A DNA stretch of 64,000 nucleotides from Ascaphus truei (taxonomy: Eukaryota; Chordata; Amphibia; Anura; Ascaphidae): NCBI GenBank assembly GCA_036426205.1, contig CM071570.1:68721585-68785584 (forward strand), written 5' to 3'. The translations under genes were made by a program, and so were the position numbers. A model generated the notes under the pieces. The model had not been told where the DNA came from. It made no database searches and saw nothing but the letters and a program-made list of their open reading frames with translations. This document shows, piece by piece, positions 10,309-22,467 of this stretch (position 1 is the first letter of the stretch; every line of letters begins with the position of its first letter).

Positions 10309-11428
10309 TGTAGCCAGGTCCCCTCTGGCTGCCCGGTTTCCTCTTTCTCCCTCACTCACCCTCGCTCCGGTAGGGGATGATGCGGGGTTGAGCGCGTCAC
10401 CGGGGCAGCAGCGGCAATCATTAAAGTTCACGCATGTGGTCCCACTACTAAAGAGGCCCATGGGGAACTACAACTCCCAGCAGCCCCAGGGGCTGGAGCT
10501 CAGGTGATGCAACAGCAACCAATAGGGCTTGCAATATTCTCCTGCTGGAGAAAGATACATTGTTGTGCACAGACCATGCGAGTCAGTTGGAGATGGGACA
10601 CAGAGAGGGGAGAGTGTGTTTGTGCAGGGAGGAAAGTAGCCTCCTGCACTAGGCCAGAAGTCTTCCCCTTAGGCCCCAGCTAGGCCCTACTCACCCTCAG
10701 CTTGTGGTTGCTGCAGGGACTACCCTGAGATAGGGACAGGGTCCTGTAGAACCTAGACAAGTGAGGGTCCATCCAGGAAACGTAAATACCCTGGCCATTG
10801 CTGTGAAGGTGAAGCATCCTCTGCAGTAACAGGGCTCAGAGACATTCTTAAGGTGGATCGCTCCATGTGGGAGCCACCCACCATTGAGGCGGAGGCATCT
10901 TGGATCATCTCCTGGAGCAAGGGATTCCGTCAAGCATCTGCGTGCCCGGGTGTGGACACATCCGGCAGGTACAGTCAAGTCACCAAGTGCAAAACCATAC
11001 CGGTTTACACAGGCATTGATCACGCCTATAGTTGTGGGACTCTTGGGACTCTGGGTACATGGTGTGGGGTTAAGGCCCGACGAGACGACGGGTTGTTGTG
11101 CCTATTAGTGTCATAGAAGGACACTGTCATATTGTTTATGTATGTTGTATTGTGTTTAGCTGCCCCTATAGTAGACTGTTTATATATACTCTGGTGCATG
11201 TGGTTACTATATGCGGGTCCTGTGTCAGGGGTCGTTCTACCCTTAGAATCCTACACAGGTGGAGGCGCTGTTTATTTAAGATCGTTCCAGAGGATACACC
11301 CCAGGCTCTCACTGGCAGAGGTTCAGGCCTCCTGTGAACCTGACAGGTAAAGCACCACACCTGGTAATACATATAGATTCCTCTCACATGCACTCTATCT
11401 GCAATTGGGGGGGGGGGGAACTGTTACA
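10309..11428 (+). repeat. Solo LTR, related to the 1.0-9.6 kb element
   Basis: It begins TGTAGCCAGGTCCCCTCTGG and ends AACTGTTACA. It shares with the full-length element's LTR the start, the segment around GGTGGAGGCGCTG, the end AGGTAAAGCACCAC, and a G-run before the terminal TTACA, but is otherwise diverged and about 290 bases shorter. No internal region follows, so it is a solo LTR of a sister family. The flanking four bases are AATA and TATA, not a clear duplication. Confidence 0.82.
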
Positions 11429-11779
11429 TATATATATTTACTAAAAACAATGTGACAAGTTTAAATACATATCCTACTGTATGTAAAGTGTTGTATATGT
11501 TTTTAATTATTTATGTGATTTTTGATGATTGGATAATGTAAAGATGTTGCCAACTTTATTGAAACGTTTAGCACACTTCCTTGGGTGAAATAGCGCAATA
11601 GCCCCAACCTTACTCGCTCGCAATTCAGATCAATGACCGCTTCACACAGTATCCATCATGCGGTACGCTAGAAGTCACAAGGACATGTCCGGCTTTGCAG
11701 ACACTATCCTCATATTGCAATAGAGACAGAGAGGACTCAGCAATTTGTCGTACAGTATAAACATTGGAAGTTATGCACC
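11429..11779. other. No recognised features
   Basis: It begins with a short TA run (11429-11437) after the solo LTR. I see no coding or repeat structure I can name. Confidence 0.4.
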
Positions 11780-13450
11780 ATTGAATGATTATGTTGTTTT
11801 GACTAGGTAACTAAGGTAATTGACCAAGGTGGAGCAGTAGACATCACCTACTTAGGTTTTGTAAGACCTTTGACACTGTCCCCCATAGAAGACTGATAAA
11901 CCAGTTGTAACACTTGCGTTTAAGGTGTTTCAATTGATAAGACATAGGTGGAGGAATGGGTGCCAGATGTGGTACTGCACATGTCCATTTAGAAAAAGTG
12001 ACCAGCAGATATCTGAATTGTTACCAGTGCTCTGAAAGGACTAAAAGGGAACTTGTGTCTTTTTGCTAATTATAAAAAGATCTACAAGAGGGATGACACC
12101 CCAGGATAAAGGAATGGTCAAGAGAGCGTTAACTACACATTTATGACAAATTATGCACTTGGGGAATTTAAACTCAAAAACAGATACAGGATAAATGGCA
12201 CTATCATGTCAACAACAACTGATTAAAATTACCTGGGAGTAATTATTTCGGCTGAGTTAAATGGTATCAAGAATAGTCATTTTCCTAGGCACTCTTTAAA
12301 AAATATGTTATAAAGTATAATTGCCAGTGCTCAGTTCTCTAAAGGTATCACTTGTAAGATCACAGAAGTATAGAAGAGTAGGATACAGTGGACTTTATCC
12401 AAATACTGTAGGATTTATGTTGCCATATTGAACATTTTGGCTAAACTCAGAAGCCTTTATCGAGGTAGAGGTTTTTTTCGGAAAAGGTAGTGCGGTAACA
12501 GATATTTCACTCACTAATGTCCTATGTTGTAAAATGCAATATGTGTTAGAGGTTTGCAGCTGCTTCAATTTGAATTGTCTGTGCACCAAAGAAGTTAACA
12601 CTTTATCAGAGCCACTCTAAGGCTAAGTCCATCGTGAATTTAGCCGTGCAGAGGCACGCTGAGGCTGAGGGAAAGCGGGTGCTTTCCCTGGCCTTAAACT
12701 GCGCGCCGTCCGGGGGCGTGTCGGGGGGAGGGCTGTGACGTCATTGGGCGAACCGCTCACGTGACCGGCCCTGCGCTCCGGCGAGCGCAGAAACTAAAAT
12801 TTTCTTAAGACACACGCTTCCGCACGCTTGCGGAAGCGTGCGCGAGCCCCTTCTAAAGCCGCTCTCATTGCGCCTGCAGGGGCTCACTGCCGAGCAGCAG
12901 CGCGCCTCAGCACGGGTCAGCGCCTAAGCGCTGACCATGCCCGAGGCCTTACACACCAGTAGATGAATTACAGACTGCTACATCTGCATCAGCAGCAGAG
13001 AGAGGGTGTAATGCCATTTTGTAGATCATTGGTAAGATCTCACCCAGAGTACTACTGTATGTTCAGTTTTATATTCAGATACCATGTCTCCAAAGGAACT
13101 TAAAAATTATAGGTGTGCAAAGAAAGGCTACTAAAAAAGTGCATGATTTACATCATAAAACTTACCAGGAAAGACTAAAGGACATAAACATGAAGAAAAA
13201 AGGAGTGGAGTAGTATAGTATAAACGTTCAAATATATCAAGGGGTACAATAAGATACAGGAGGAAAGCATATTTCAGAGAAAGAGAAGTGCTAGAACAAT
13301 GTTATGGTCTGAAAGTGGGAGGCTCTGGGGATTTGTGAGGAAGTACTTCTACAAAGAAAGGGTGGAGAGTTGTAAAATAGCCTACAAACAAAGGTGGTAG
13401 ACATTAATACAATAAGGAAATGTAAAAATGCTATGGATATTGTGAGGAAC
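11780..13450 (+). pseudogene. Decayed CR1/L2-type LINE, reverse transcriptase remnant and 3' region
   Basis: Around 11830-11910 the sequence translates, across a one-base gap, into the characteristic LINE reverse-transcriptase block ending in AFDTVPHRRLINQL, preceded by GAVDITYLGF. Further downstream, conserved stretches of the same class remain: ATGCACTTGGGG near 12158, ATTTGTGAGGAAGTACTTCT near 13333, and AGGTGGTAGACATTAATACA near 13393. These are typical of the C-terminal and 3' end region of CR1/L2-like LINEs in vertebrates. The copy is riddled with stops and is interrupted by a GC-rich MITE at 12621-12948. Family-level naming is inference. Confidence 0.65.
12621..12948. mobile_element. 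GC-rich MITE, Harbinger-like
   Basis: This GC- and CpG-rich block lies abruptly inside an AT-rich LINE. It starts GGCTAAGTCC and ends CGAGGCC, with TAA on the left and TTA on the right, compatible with a 3-bp TWA target as in PIF/Harbinger elements. A strong internal hairpin is formed by CACGCTTCCGCA and TGCGGAAGCGTG (about 12811-12840). There is no coding capacity. Superfamily assignment is tentative because the terminal repeats are short and imperfect. Confidence 0.55.
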
Positions 13451-14109
13451 TGAAGGGTTCACTCCCTCACTCTGCAGGCAGGCAGACCACACCCTAGATG
13501 TATGCTGTGCTAGGATGTGGACAATTAGCTCCAGAGCAGGGCTTTAAAGCTGCAGACCAAACAATATTCTACATGTGCGTTTTGTTTAATAAATCATTTC
13601 TGTGCTATGAGAAAATACATATAGTATTTAAACAAAAAAACTCTGAATTACATTTTTAATGTATTATAATAAAGCAAGCATTTTTTGCTTCTATAGCAAC
13701 CATTTACAAAGTCACATCTCCTTCCTCTTCTGAAAAAGGCTCTGGCACACCCATTTTTGAGCCCTGCCCTCTCTATAGCAGTGCACTTATTGTATCTAGT
13801 GCCTGGTCACATGATCTTCCCCACTGAACTTTGCATCTTTGGTCCTCTTCTGCTGCTTTGACAGCCATTTAGTGAACCCTCAAGCCGAATTTTCACCAAT
13901 CGATCACAGGAGAACAGATTGATCGACAACTTAGCTAATTACTTGTCATTGTGTGGATTGTATTGATGCACATATTAAATGGGGAAAAAAACGGTAGTTT
14001 AGATTGTGGCTTTAAAAGGCCGGAAGTTACTCCCAGTCAGTGCTCCAACAAAGAACCTACCACTCAGCCTCACTTAGATATAGTTAATAACTATCAAAGT
14101 GCATCCAAG
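13451..14109. other. No recognised features
   Basis: Mixed-composition non-coding sequence between the LINE remnant and the hAT element. I see no gene or named repeat. Confidence 0.4.
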
Positions 14110-14117
14110 GCGTAGAG

Positions 14118-14365
14118 CAGGGGTGTGCAAACTGGGGTGTGCAAGACATTTCTGGGGGGGGGGCGTTTACAGAGGGCCCACGCTAAGAACGCGAGGACTC
14201 TGTAAACTTACCTGGCTTCAGTCATGCACCTCTATGGCAACGCAGCATCAAATGATGCCCGTTGCCATGGAGACATGATGTCAAATGATGCCGCAGGTCT
14301 GGTGGTGTGACCGAGGAGGAGAGCAGGCAGGGTGGGGCGTAGCGCAGGGAGTTTGTGCACCCCTG
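14118..14365. mobile_element. Non-autonomous hAT element
   Basis: The ends are inverted, CAGGGGTGTGCAAACT and AGTTTGTGCACCCCTG, the hAT form CAGGGG...CCCCTG. The flanks GCGTAGAG (14110-14117) and GCATAGAG (14366-14373) match at 7 of 8 bases, the 8-bp duplication typical of hAT. The 248-base interior is GC-rich and non-coding, and resembles the longer copy at 55487-55817 (both have paired GTTGCCATGG-like segments). Confidence 0.88.
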
Positions 14366-15600
14366 GCATAGAGGATGCATGTACACAAAACTGATCCAGA
14401 GAATGGATTAACCAAATGGAACCCTTAGTAGATTTCACCCATTGAATCCTGTGTAACACCCCAATCCCACCCTTCCTGCAAAAGATAGGGTGTAGACGTA
14501 TTCAGTCTCTCTTTGCACTGCAGACAGAGTTTTAACCTGCTTCAGTGTAGCGTAGCTCAGTCTGTTTTTACCTTTAGACTCTCTCTGGTGGATCCAGGCC
14601 AGCCTTGAAGTGGGGAGTAGAATAAGTAAAGAAGACGCCAGGAACTTTTACAGGATGCTTGCTTTATTGAGCATTAGGCAACAGCATAAACAGGACCAGT
14701 TTTCAGTATCTCTCTCAGACAGTAGTTTCCCCTTTGCATTCAGGTCCTCCCAGGACCCAACTTAACCCTGGTTAGGATTGGCATAGGCTCAGCCCCAGAT
14801 CCCTACCTAAACCTGGGCTACAGCCCTGCCCCCTACAGCATGGGAACATCTATGCCTATGGGAAAAAAAGGTGCTCGATAGCGCTCTAACAAAAAAACAA
14901 ACTTAGTGCATATAATTGTGCATAAAATTAATTAGTGCCAAAAAGTATATTATATCAGTAACAGTGTATAAATAACAAAATACAAGTGACAATCTATAGT
15001 GATCTATAATATGAATATCAATGAAGAGGCTTAGCAGACACACTCAGGAGACCTTGGTGGGAGACCGTTTCAGAAGTCTTGTACGTTCAATTCTTTCCAA
15101 AAAGGACCAGAGGAGCGCAGCTTGCAGCCATGAAAATAAAGAACATCACATAGTACAGTAATGTTTAAATTGAGATTTAAGTGATAGTGTAGAGCTCACA
15201 AAGGACTACTCACATTGAAGCAGCCAAAACTGAGCAGTCATCCAACTTATGAGGTGGATGGTCCCTGTGATAGATGCATCAACTGCCAGCAGACAATCTT
15301 CAAAGAAAGAAAAGACCATATAGTGTAGATTGTAAAATATATTGACAAGGCTAAATAAAAATGGAGGCTACTTATTAGGAGTAAAAACAACGTGGTCCGG
15401 TCAACAGATACCAGGTAATTCAGAAGGGTCTCGATCTCCCATTGTACGCTGTGGTCTCCGTCTGCCTCTGCCCACTTCTGTTTCTGCAACCTCTACACCG
15501 GGGTTCGAACGTCACTGCTGGCGCATCATGATCTCCGGCGCTTTCTAGTGATGATGCGATCTTGATCTTTTCCTCAGAGTAATGGCTGACGACACTATAA

Positions 15601-15652
15601 ACGCGTTTCGCCCATTGCACACCGGATAAAGCCGTGTGCAGGCGAAACGCGT
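15601..15652. repeat. GAAACGCGT hairpin
   Basis: ACGCGTTTCGCC (15601-15612) pairs with GGCGAAACGCGT (15641-15652), and TGCACAC (15616-15622) pairs with GTGTGCA (15634-15640), leaving a small loop. On the plus strand GCC...GGCGAAACGCGTAG resembles stem II and the GAAA box of a hammerhead ribozyme. The first box reads CGGATAA rather than CTGANGA, so as such it would be inactive. Confidence 0.7.
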
Positions 15653-15959
15653 AGAAGCCAGCATGTCCAAACTCGGCGGCCCACGGGCCGCATGCGGACC
15701 CACAACGAATATCTTTGCGCCCAGCCAATGTGTCCCGGTTACAGCGGCGGTGAGGAGGATGCAGCAGCTGGTAAGTATTCTCTATGTTCAGAGTGAATGC
15801 TGCCGGGGGGATTGGATGAAGGGCCCGCATGGGTTGAATGAAGGAGGCGGGCTTAGAATGCCGACCGGGACGCAGGGGTCTGGGTCGCAAGGCAGGTCAG
15901 AGGAAGCCGGGCCGGGGCTTCACGTTCGCTTTGTGCAGAGCACACGGTGAGAGTGTGTC

Positions 15960-18305
15960 TCTGCCTTCCCTCCCTTGCTCCTCTGTCTGCTGCGTGTGTC
16001 CCCCGCCGGGGGGCACCACAAGGACCCATTTCAAGGGGGTTGCCCCCTCTGGCGCTCCCCTTTGCCCCGTCCCTGGCACACCCTTTGCCCCCCTGGTGCT
16101 CCCTTTGCCCCCCCTGGCTCCCTTTGCCCCCCCCTGGGTCTCCTTGTTGCCCCCCCCCTGGTGCTCCCTTTGCCCCCCCCTGGAACTCCCTCTGCCCCCC
16201 CCCGGTGCTCACCTTTGCCCACGCCTGTGTTCCCTTGGCCCCCCTGTCTCCCTTGGTGTGTGAGATGGGCATGGGGGTGGGCAGTGGTGGTTGCAGGGGG
16301 AGGCGGGGAGCGCCTTTGCTCAATCGCAAGGCCTCTCTCTGCCCCCTGCTTGCCTGCTGCCCGTCCTCCCCCCCCCCCAGTATCCTCACTCCTCGCTGGG
16401 CAGGGGGCCCTGTACCCCCTGTGTGGGGGGGAGTGTGTGTGTTGGTGTGTGTGGGGGGTTGTGATGCGAGGGGGTAGGTGGGAGGAGGCATGTGGGGGGG
16501 CTTGTTTGTGTGTGGAGGGGGGAGTGGTGTGTGGGAGAGGGGGTGGTGTGTGGGGGATTGATTGTGTGTGGTTGGGGGAGGTGTGTGTGGAGCGGAGTGT
16601 GTGTCTCGTGTGTCGTGGTGGGGAAGTGATGTGTGTGGGGGGAGAGTGTGTGTGTGTGGTCGGAGAGTGTGTGCTGTGTGGGGTCAGTAGGTGTGTGTGT
16701 GGGTGGGTTAGAGTTTGTGTGTTTGGGGTGGGGGGAGATGTGTGTTGTTGTATCAATCTGTTGTTGTGTATAGTGATTGTGTGTAGTGTGGTGTTTGTGT
16801 GTGTGTGTTTGTTTGTGGGTTGTGAGTTGTGTATCCTGGGTGTGTTGTGTATCCAGTTGCCCTTTTGTGTGTTGAGTGCGGGTGTAGTTGGGGGGGCGAG
16901 TTGTTGGTGTCTTTGGGGGTTTGGGTGGGCGTTGGAGTGTGTTGGCAAGGGGGTGTTTTGGGTTGGATATGTTTGTTTGTTTTGTTTGTGTTGGTGAATT
17001 GATGTGGTGGGGGTGATTGGTTGTATGTGATGTGTGGGGGGTGTGTAGTGGTGTGGGGTTGGGTAGAGTGTGTGTGTGGGTGGGGGTGAGTGGTGTGTTG
17101 GTGGGGGAGGTGTGTGGTGGGGGGGGGAGTGTAGTGTGTGTTGGGGGAGATTGTGTTGTCGGTGGGGAGAGTGTTTGTTGGGGTGGATAGTGTGTGTGTT
17201 GTGGTGGGGGGGGGAGAGAGTGTGGTGTGTGTTTGGGGCCGCCGTTTGTGTGTGTGGGGCTGGTGGTCGCGTGTGGTGTTGGGGGGGCGCGTGTGTGTGT
17301 TCACATCTAGCCAAGACAGAGAGCGCCCACACGAGTGCCGAGTCAAAACAGACAGAGCGCCCACAACGCAGAGAGCGCCAAACAAGACAATAGGGAAGAG
17401 GTACAGAGGAAAGAGAAAAAGCGAGAGGTGATGCAAAAAGAGCGTGAAAAACTCGAGGCTAGAGGAAAAAAACAAATAACCATCAGAGATAGACAAACAA
17501 TTAATATATCCCGACTCAAAAAGTGTAGAAGGACGATCGACACAAATAAATCTCGCTTATCTCTCAACCTTCTCGATCTATCACACCATCTCTCTCTATC
17601 CACAGATCCGACTCTATAACAAAAGCTCTCTCTCTAACCCACACTATCATCTCTCTCCCCCAACTCTCTCTCCTCTAACCCACCTATTCCCACCAACTCT
17701 CTCGTACGTCACCGATCTCTCCCAACGATATCATTTACAGTCACACCTCTCCCACACTCTTTTCTGCGGTCTGTACCCTCTCTCTGTCTGCATCCCTTAC
17801 CGCTCTGTTTATCTTAACGTGTCCCTATACCTACACCAGAAAAACCTATATGCTTCTTCCAGATTTGAACTCAAGTTCACACCGGGGACTATCGGACAAA
17901 GACGGTTGAGGAGATCACTCTCCCTCTCAGCCGTAAGTTACCTTGAAGGATGCGGATCGGATACAGATCCAGGCTGTGGAAATTGCTAAGACTGGTGGGC
18001 ATGGCGGACATGGTTAATGGTGTACAGAAGGTCACCACATCTTGTCTGTTTTTTTTTTTTGTTCGGGTTAGTGAAGTCATGCCACACCACCGACCCAGCA
18101 CACACACAACAACACACACAAACACACATCACCACACACAACACAACACACACACAAAACCACAGACACATTTACACAGCACACTACCACCCACACAACA
18201 CAGACACACCACTAAGACAACACACAACTTACAGCACAGCAACACACACACGAACAGACACACACACCAGCACACACACAAAACCACACACACAACATGT
18301 ACTTT
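15960..18305. repeat. Simple-sequence block: C-rich, then G/T-rich, then CT-rich, then CA-rich
   Basis: 15960-16400 is rich in CCCCCTGGTGCTCCCTTTG-type units. 16420-17310 is an irregular GT/G-rich tract. 17400-17800 is rich in CTCTC and 18100-18300 in CACA. Long open frames here on both strands are a by-product of low complexity and are not genes. Confidence 0.9.
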
Positions 18306-19247
18306 TACGCAATAAACCTACGCTTCTATGAAATTATGTTTTGTTTTTGGCGGCCACATAACTTAACCGTGTTTATTTGGCCCGAGTTAGCCTTGTGATG
18401 TTTTGATGCTTGCGTAGAGTGTCCTGTCAGCCAATACTCTGAGGAAAAGATCAGACAAGCACATCACTAGAAAGAGCGGAAGTCCATGACCGCGCCAGGA
18501 GTGGCAGCCGAACCCCGCCGGAGTAGGTGGCGAATGAAGCTGGGCAGAGGACAGGGAGATTCCACATGTACAGCGAGAGGATCGCGACCTTCTGTTATAC
18601 CTGGCATGATGTTGCGACCACGCTGTTTGACTCAGAACTAAGGTAAGCCCCATAAGTGTAAGCCTCCATTTTTATTTAGCCTTGTCAATATATTTTACAA
18701 TCTACACCATATGGTCTTTTCTTTCTTTGGAGATTGTCTGCTGGCAGTTGCTGCATCTATTACAGGGACCATCCACCCCATAAGTTGGATGACTGCTCAG
18801 TTTTGGCTGCTTCAATGTGAGTAGTCCTTTGTGAGCTCTACACTATCACTTAAATCTCAATTTAAACATTGCTGTACCATGTGATGTTCTTTATTTTCAT
18901 GGCTGCATACATCTATGCCTATACCAGACACTTATGACTAACTCCACCAGCCCAGAACAGAACCCCTGCTCTCTAGGGTGGATCCCCACCTTATATACTC
19001 AGGCGGTGTAAACATTTCCCCCTCCCAGGGCAAAACATGTAGCAAGTCTGTCACCCCACCAGTCACATGATCTACTAGAACTCTTCAGGCTCTGCCAGAT
19101 AAGCAGGTGCCTGGATATTGCAAAAATATAACTTGTCTTTGGGACTGCTTACAAGCTGGACCGGATGCAAGGGGTTTAACCCCAACACTGCCAGCAGCTG
19201 CCATAGCCTACATGCAAAAAGGACCCTGATTTTAGCAAGGGGCTACA

Positions 19248-19260
19248 CTCCTCCCCCTGG
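19248..19260 (-). other. Polypurine tract of the minus-strand element
   Basis: On the minus strand CCAGGGGGAGGAG lies directly before the LTR start TGTAGCCCC, matching the tract at 8277-8286. This fixes the orientation of the element. Confidence 0.8.
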
Positions 19261-22200
19261 TAAACCCCTTGCCATCCCCGTGTGAAGCAACATTTTGCAT
19301 AGCATCACAAAATACCAACAGGGCATAATTATATAATATAATACATTGAACATAATACAAAAAAACATCACAATAACATTCCAGGTTCCTTCTCTAAGAA
19401 GAACCAAATTATACAGCCGCATACCCCAATATAATATTCAGCATAACATTACACATAATAACAAATGTCACAAGCATTTGTGTGGACTTTTTATTGTACA
19501 ATTTAGGATCCATTCATCCGAATGATCCTTGCTATTAAAGGTAACCTCCTAATAAAGAAACCATTGTACTAACATACTTCAAATGGCACAAGCATTTGAC
19601 TCTATTATATATACAGGTTTAATCTATGGAATGGCTGTACATAGTCATCACTCCCAGTGATACCTTAAGACATACTAATCACAATACAACATTTGCAAAA
19701 GTATACACAGTGACTGAGGTAGTATAAACTGTAGCTGCAGACAAAACCTATTACACAGCACTTTAAACAACAAGATCAGCAGGCATACCAAATTCTGCCA
19801 CATATACAATAGGAATATTAATACATATTCAGTAATACTGAGCAGTATTAAGATGTTTAACTGTCCCACAGTAACACTCCGCCTTACTAAAAGGTGCATC
19901 TGAAAAATCCCTTACTACAGCTAAGGTGCTGTAGAATAGGAAAGACAACCATTGATAGTCATTAATCTTTGTCTCTTTATGGTGAGTTCTCCTGGTTCCA
20001 CCATTTGAAATCAGGGACAATTTTACTGCTATACACAGATTCCCAACAAGCTCTGAGAAACCCCAACCATTACCACGTAATATATATATATATATATATA
20101 TGAATATAAGTGTCAAAAGGAGTGCTAGTGGGCGTAGCTAAATGTATACAACAAAAAACAAAAATGCCCAAAGCTACTTCCATTGTGACAAAAATACACA
20201 GTGCAATACCTATATATCTCTTGTAAAAAGGGTCATTTAGTTTAACCCTTTGGCCAAAGCGTCTTAAGCCTCCTGCCACTTACAAGGCATGACCGAAGCA
20301 GGTCCTAACACTCACCTGGGTTAAAATTCTTATTTACCTGTATAATTACAGGAAGAATGATCACATTGGATCTTTCGTAACCTGGCAAAATTAAACTGAC
20401 CTGCCAACTTGGAAAGTGTTTTGTTGTATACAATTTTACTGCTCACAGATAATTTTGTCACCTCCCTACTCTTCACATAGCTTGTCTTCCAGCAGTAAAG
20501 ATTCTGGCAAAACCAGGAAATCAACCCCGCAAAACATCCTGTACCTCTGCAGTAGAACTCTGTCAGCTCTGCTAGATCTGGCTAGGTTATGAGCATAGGC
20601 CTGTCCCGGCAGCACCCAGCACAGTGGCTTCTCACCTATATCACTACCTTTATGCAAAATCATTATTTCCTTCTAAATCTTTAACCCTGTTGCACCTACA
20701 TCCCATCAGGGTTAAGCACAACATTAATAGATAAATCCTTATCAATGCATTTCTGAATTACTAACTCTATGGTAGGCAATAGAGGTATGGGATTAAGATG
20801 TGTGCACATCCCACCTAACACAGGGGATGCAGTTTTAGACACAATCACTTCAGCAGGCTTACAGGTATTGAGGTGGTCTAGCACAACACTACCATGATTC
20901 TCTTGGGTGGGAACTTTGTCTTCCCACCTATTAAGTACTACCTCTTTTTCAATAATGTCAGGCATAGAGTTAGCAAACATATTTTTGGTCATACATTGTG
21001 GGAACACATTTGCATGATCAGATTTACATTTACTCAGACAGTCCTGCTCACAATGTCTTGGCCCTCCGTCGAAGCATCTGCATCCAACACCAGAGTAGGC
21101 AAAGAGTCCCGGCACACAGTCCTAGCAGCCTTAGCAATCAACAATTGTCCTGTTCTCATAATCACTTGCGATCTGTCCCCTGGGATCACCGACACCAGCG
21201 CAGCTTCAACAGCGCCAGGCTCATGGGCCTCTTCAGCAGTGCCAGGTGCAGGGGCCTCTTTGAGGGCTCTGCACTGCAGCAGGAATGCTGTAGTGCCGAC
21301 ATTTGTTCTAAAACAAACCAGTGGCAATTACCAAAAAGACCCAGGTACATGCTGGGTACATGCTGCAACATTTCAGTGAAATTTCTGCAGAGACTAATAG
21401 CCCATCGGATTAACAGCAAACTGAATGGGACTGCAAGGGACCCCTGCTGTGTTAACCGATGGACCATTAGCCTCTGCAGAAATGTCACTGAAATGTACCC
21501 AGCATGTACCCAGCATGTACCTGGCTAGTTTAAGGCAAATTTAAGGCAAGTTTTAGAATACTCGTTGGCTCGTTTGTAGATTGGTATCAGCGCCACTCAC
21601 CATCAAAAACGGAGTCCTCAATGGAACCACCACCAAAGACGATTCTCTCGCTGAAGCAGGAACGGCGGTGCCTCAGATGGCACCGGCACAGCAATCACCT
21701 CAACGCTACACTCTGCAACAGACACATCCGGAACAGCAGCAGCTTCCTCCGCAAGGGGAAGAACAGGAGCAGCAGGTACCGGAACAACGACTGGAACCTC
21801 AATCAGAAGAGATGGCAATAGCGGCACGGCATCCTCCTCTGCATGGCATTCTGCGATGGATTAACCTAACACAGCAGCAACCTCTTGGCGGGAAAACTCA
21901 GGAATGGCAGGTATCTTGTCATTACGCAGGTTCCGTAGGGTCGCAGCTGGCGGTGGTAGCAGGGCATCTTCCCCGGCACTACAGATGGACGAATTTCCTC
22001 TTTTGTTACCGCCATGTCAGGTTATATGAGGAAAAACCCATTGGGCAGGACTCCATGGCGATTCAGGGCCCAAGGCTATTCATCCACCTAAAGGTCACAG
22101 ATGCTGGTGACTAGTACCATGCTCAATAGAGATACAGGGTCCCATTCTCGGTCTAAGAATCGGGCTTCAGCTAACCCCGGGAACAACATCAAGGCTAGAC

Positions 22201-22447
22201 ACACATGGGACATTCCCAATGGTGACAACGTGGAAGGGAGGTACCTGGCAGTCCAAACTCTCTGTGCAGCTGGTGGGGTTTGCAGCAGCTAATGTCCAAT
22301 TCACTGGCAGCTCCAATGTAAATCTCAGCAGATAATGTTAAGCATGGCAAAACAATTACTGGGGTTCCAATAGTTCCAAACGTGGACCTCAAAACACGGT
22401 TCCTTCATTCCTCTGGCCAGTCCACAAAAGGTAATCCACTCCTTAAG
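19261..22447 (-). other. Internal region of the minus-strand LTR element, no recognised protein
   Basis: On the minus strand some short open frames occur: 20696-21115, about 139 codons and Cys-rich at its start, and 21618-21827 and 21034-21327, which are Ala/Pro/Val/Glu-rich. None shows a protease DTG, YxDD or integrase motif. They could be Gag remnants, but I do not recognise them. A TA-repeat-bearing copy of a dispersed repeat (about 20081-20430, related to 42905-43130 and 54020-54330) and a hairpin MITE (21337-21525) are inserted in it. Confidence 0.5.
21337..21525. mobile_element. Hairpin MITE
   Basis: The two halves are near-perfect reverse complements. They carry CAGGTACATGCTGGGTACAT outside, TTTCAGTGAAATTTCTGCAG in the arms, and an inner segment around CTAATAGCCCATCGGATTAA. 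The inner segment is shared with the larger palindrome at 27544-27863, suggesting one family. It is non-coding. Confidence 0.75.
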
Positions 22448-22466
22448 CCCCATGTTGGCAGTGCCA
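22448..22466 (-). other. Primer-binding site of the minus-strand element
   Basis: On the minus strand, after the LTR end GTGTTACA, the sequence TTGGCACTGCCAACATGGGG follows. The TGG one base after the LTR is where a primer tRNA would anneal. The tRNA is not identified. Confidence 0.6.
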
Positions 22467-22467
22467 A

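Larger units (their letters stand above)
14860..18908. mobile_element. 4 kb insertion with inverted arms, probably PLE-related
   Basis: The insertion is flanked by a perfect 14-base duplication ACATCTATGCCTAT (14846-14859 and 18909-18922), a length expected from target-primed reverse transcription. Arms of about 490 bases (15124-15610 and 18405-18907) are diverged reverse complements. The left side has about 264 extra bases (14860-15123) with no partner. The core carries a GAAACGCGT hairpin at 15601-15652 and 2.3 kb of simple-sequence DNA. The GAAACGCGT motif and inverted arms are seen in Penelope-like terminal regions, so I infer a PLE-derived copy. No reverse transcriptase is present. Confidence 0.7.
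14452..19247 (-). repeat. 3' LTR of the minus-strand element, split by a 4 kb insertion
   Basis: The segments 14452-14859 and 18909-19247 together match the LTR at 22468-23211. The ends on the plus strand are TGTAACACCCC and GGGGCTACA. The break lies at ACATCTATGCCTAT, present on both sides of the insertion but only once in the other LTR. Confidence 0.88.

Noticed and set aside
15838..17500. Long open frames on both strands (up to about 430 codons, Pro/His/Thr- or Cys/Val/Gly-rich).
   Set aside because: They lie in GT/CCCCT-rich simple sequence, where stop codons are rare. Composition is pure low complexity and opposite strands are open together.
20894..21528. Overlapping plus-strand frames of 161 and 176 codons.
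   Set aside because: They run against the orientation of the LTR element, extend through a hairpin MITE and show no recognisable motif.
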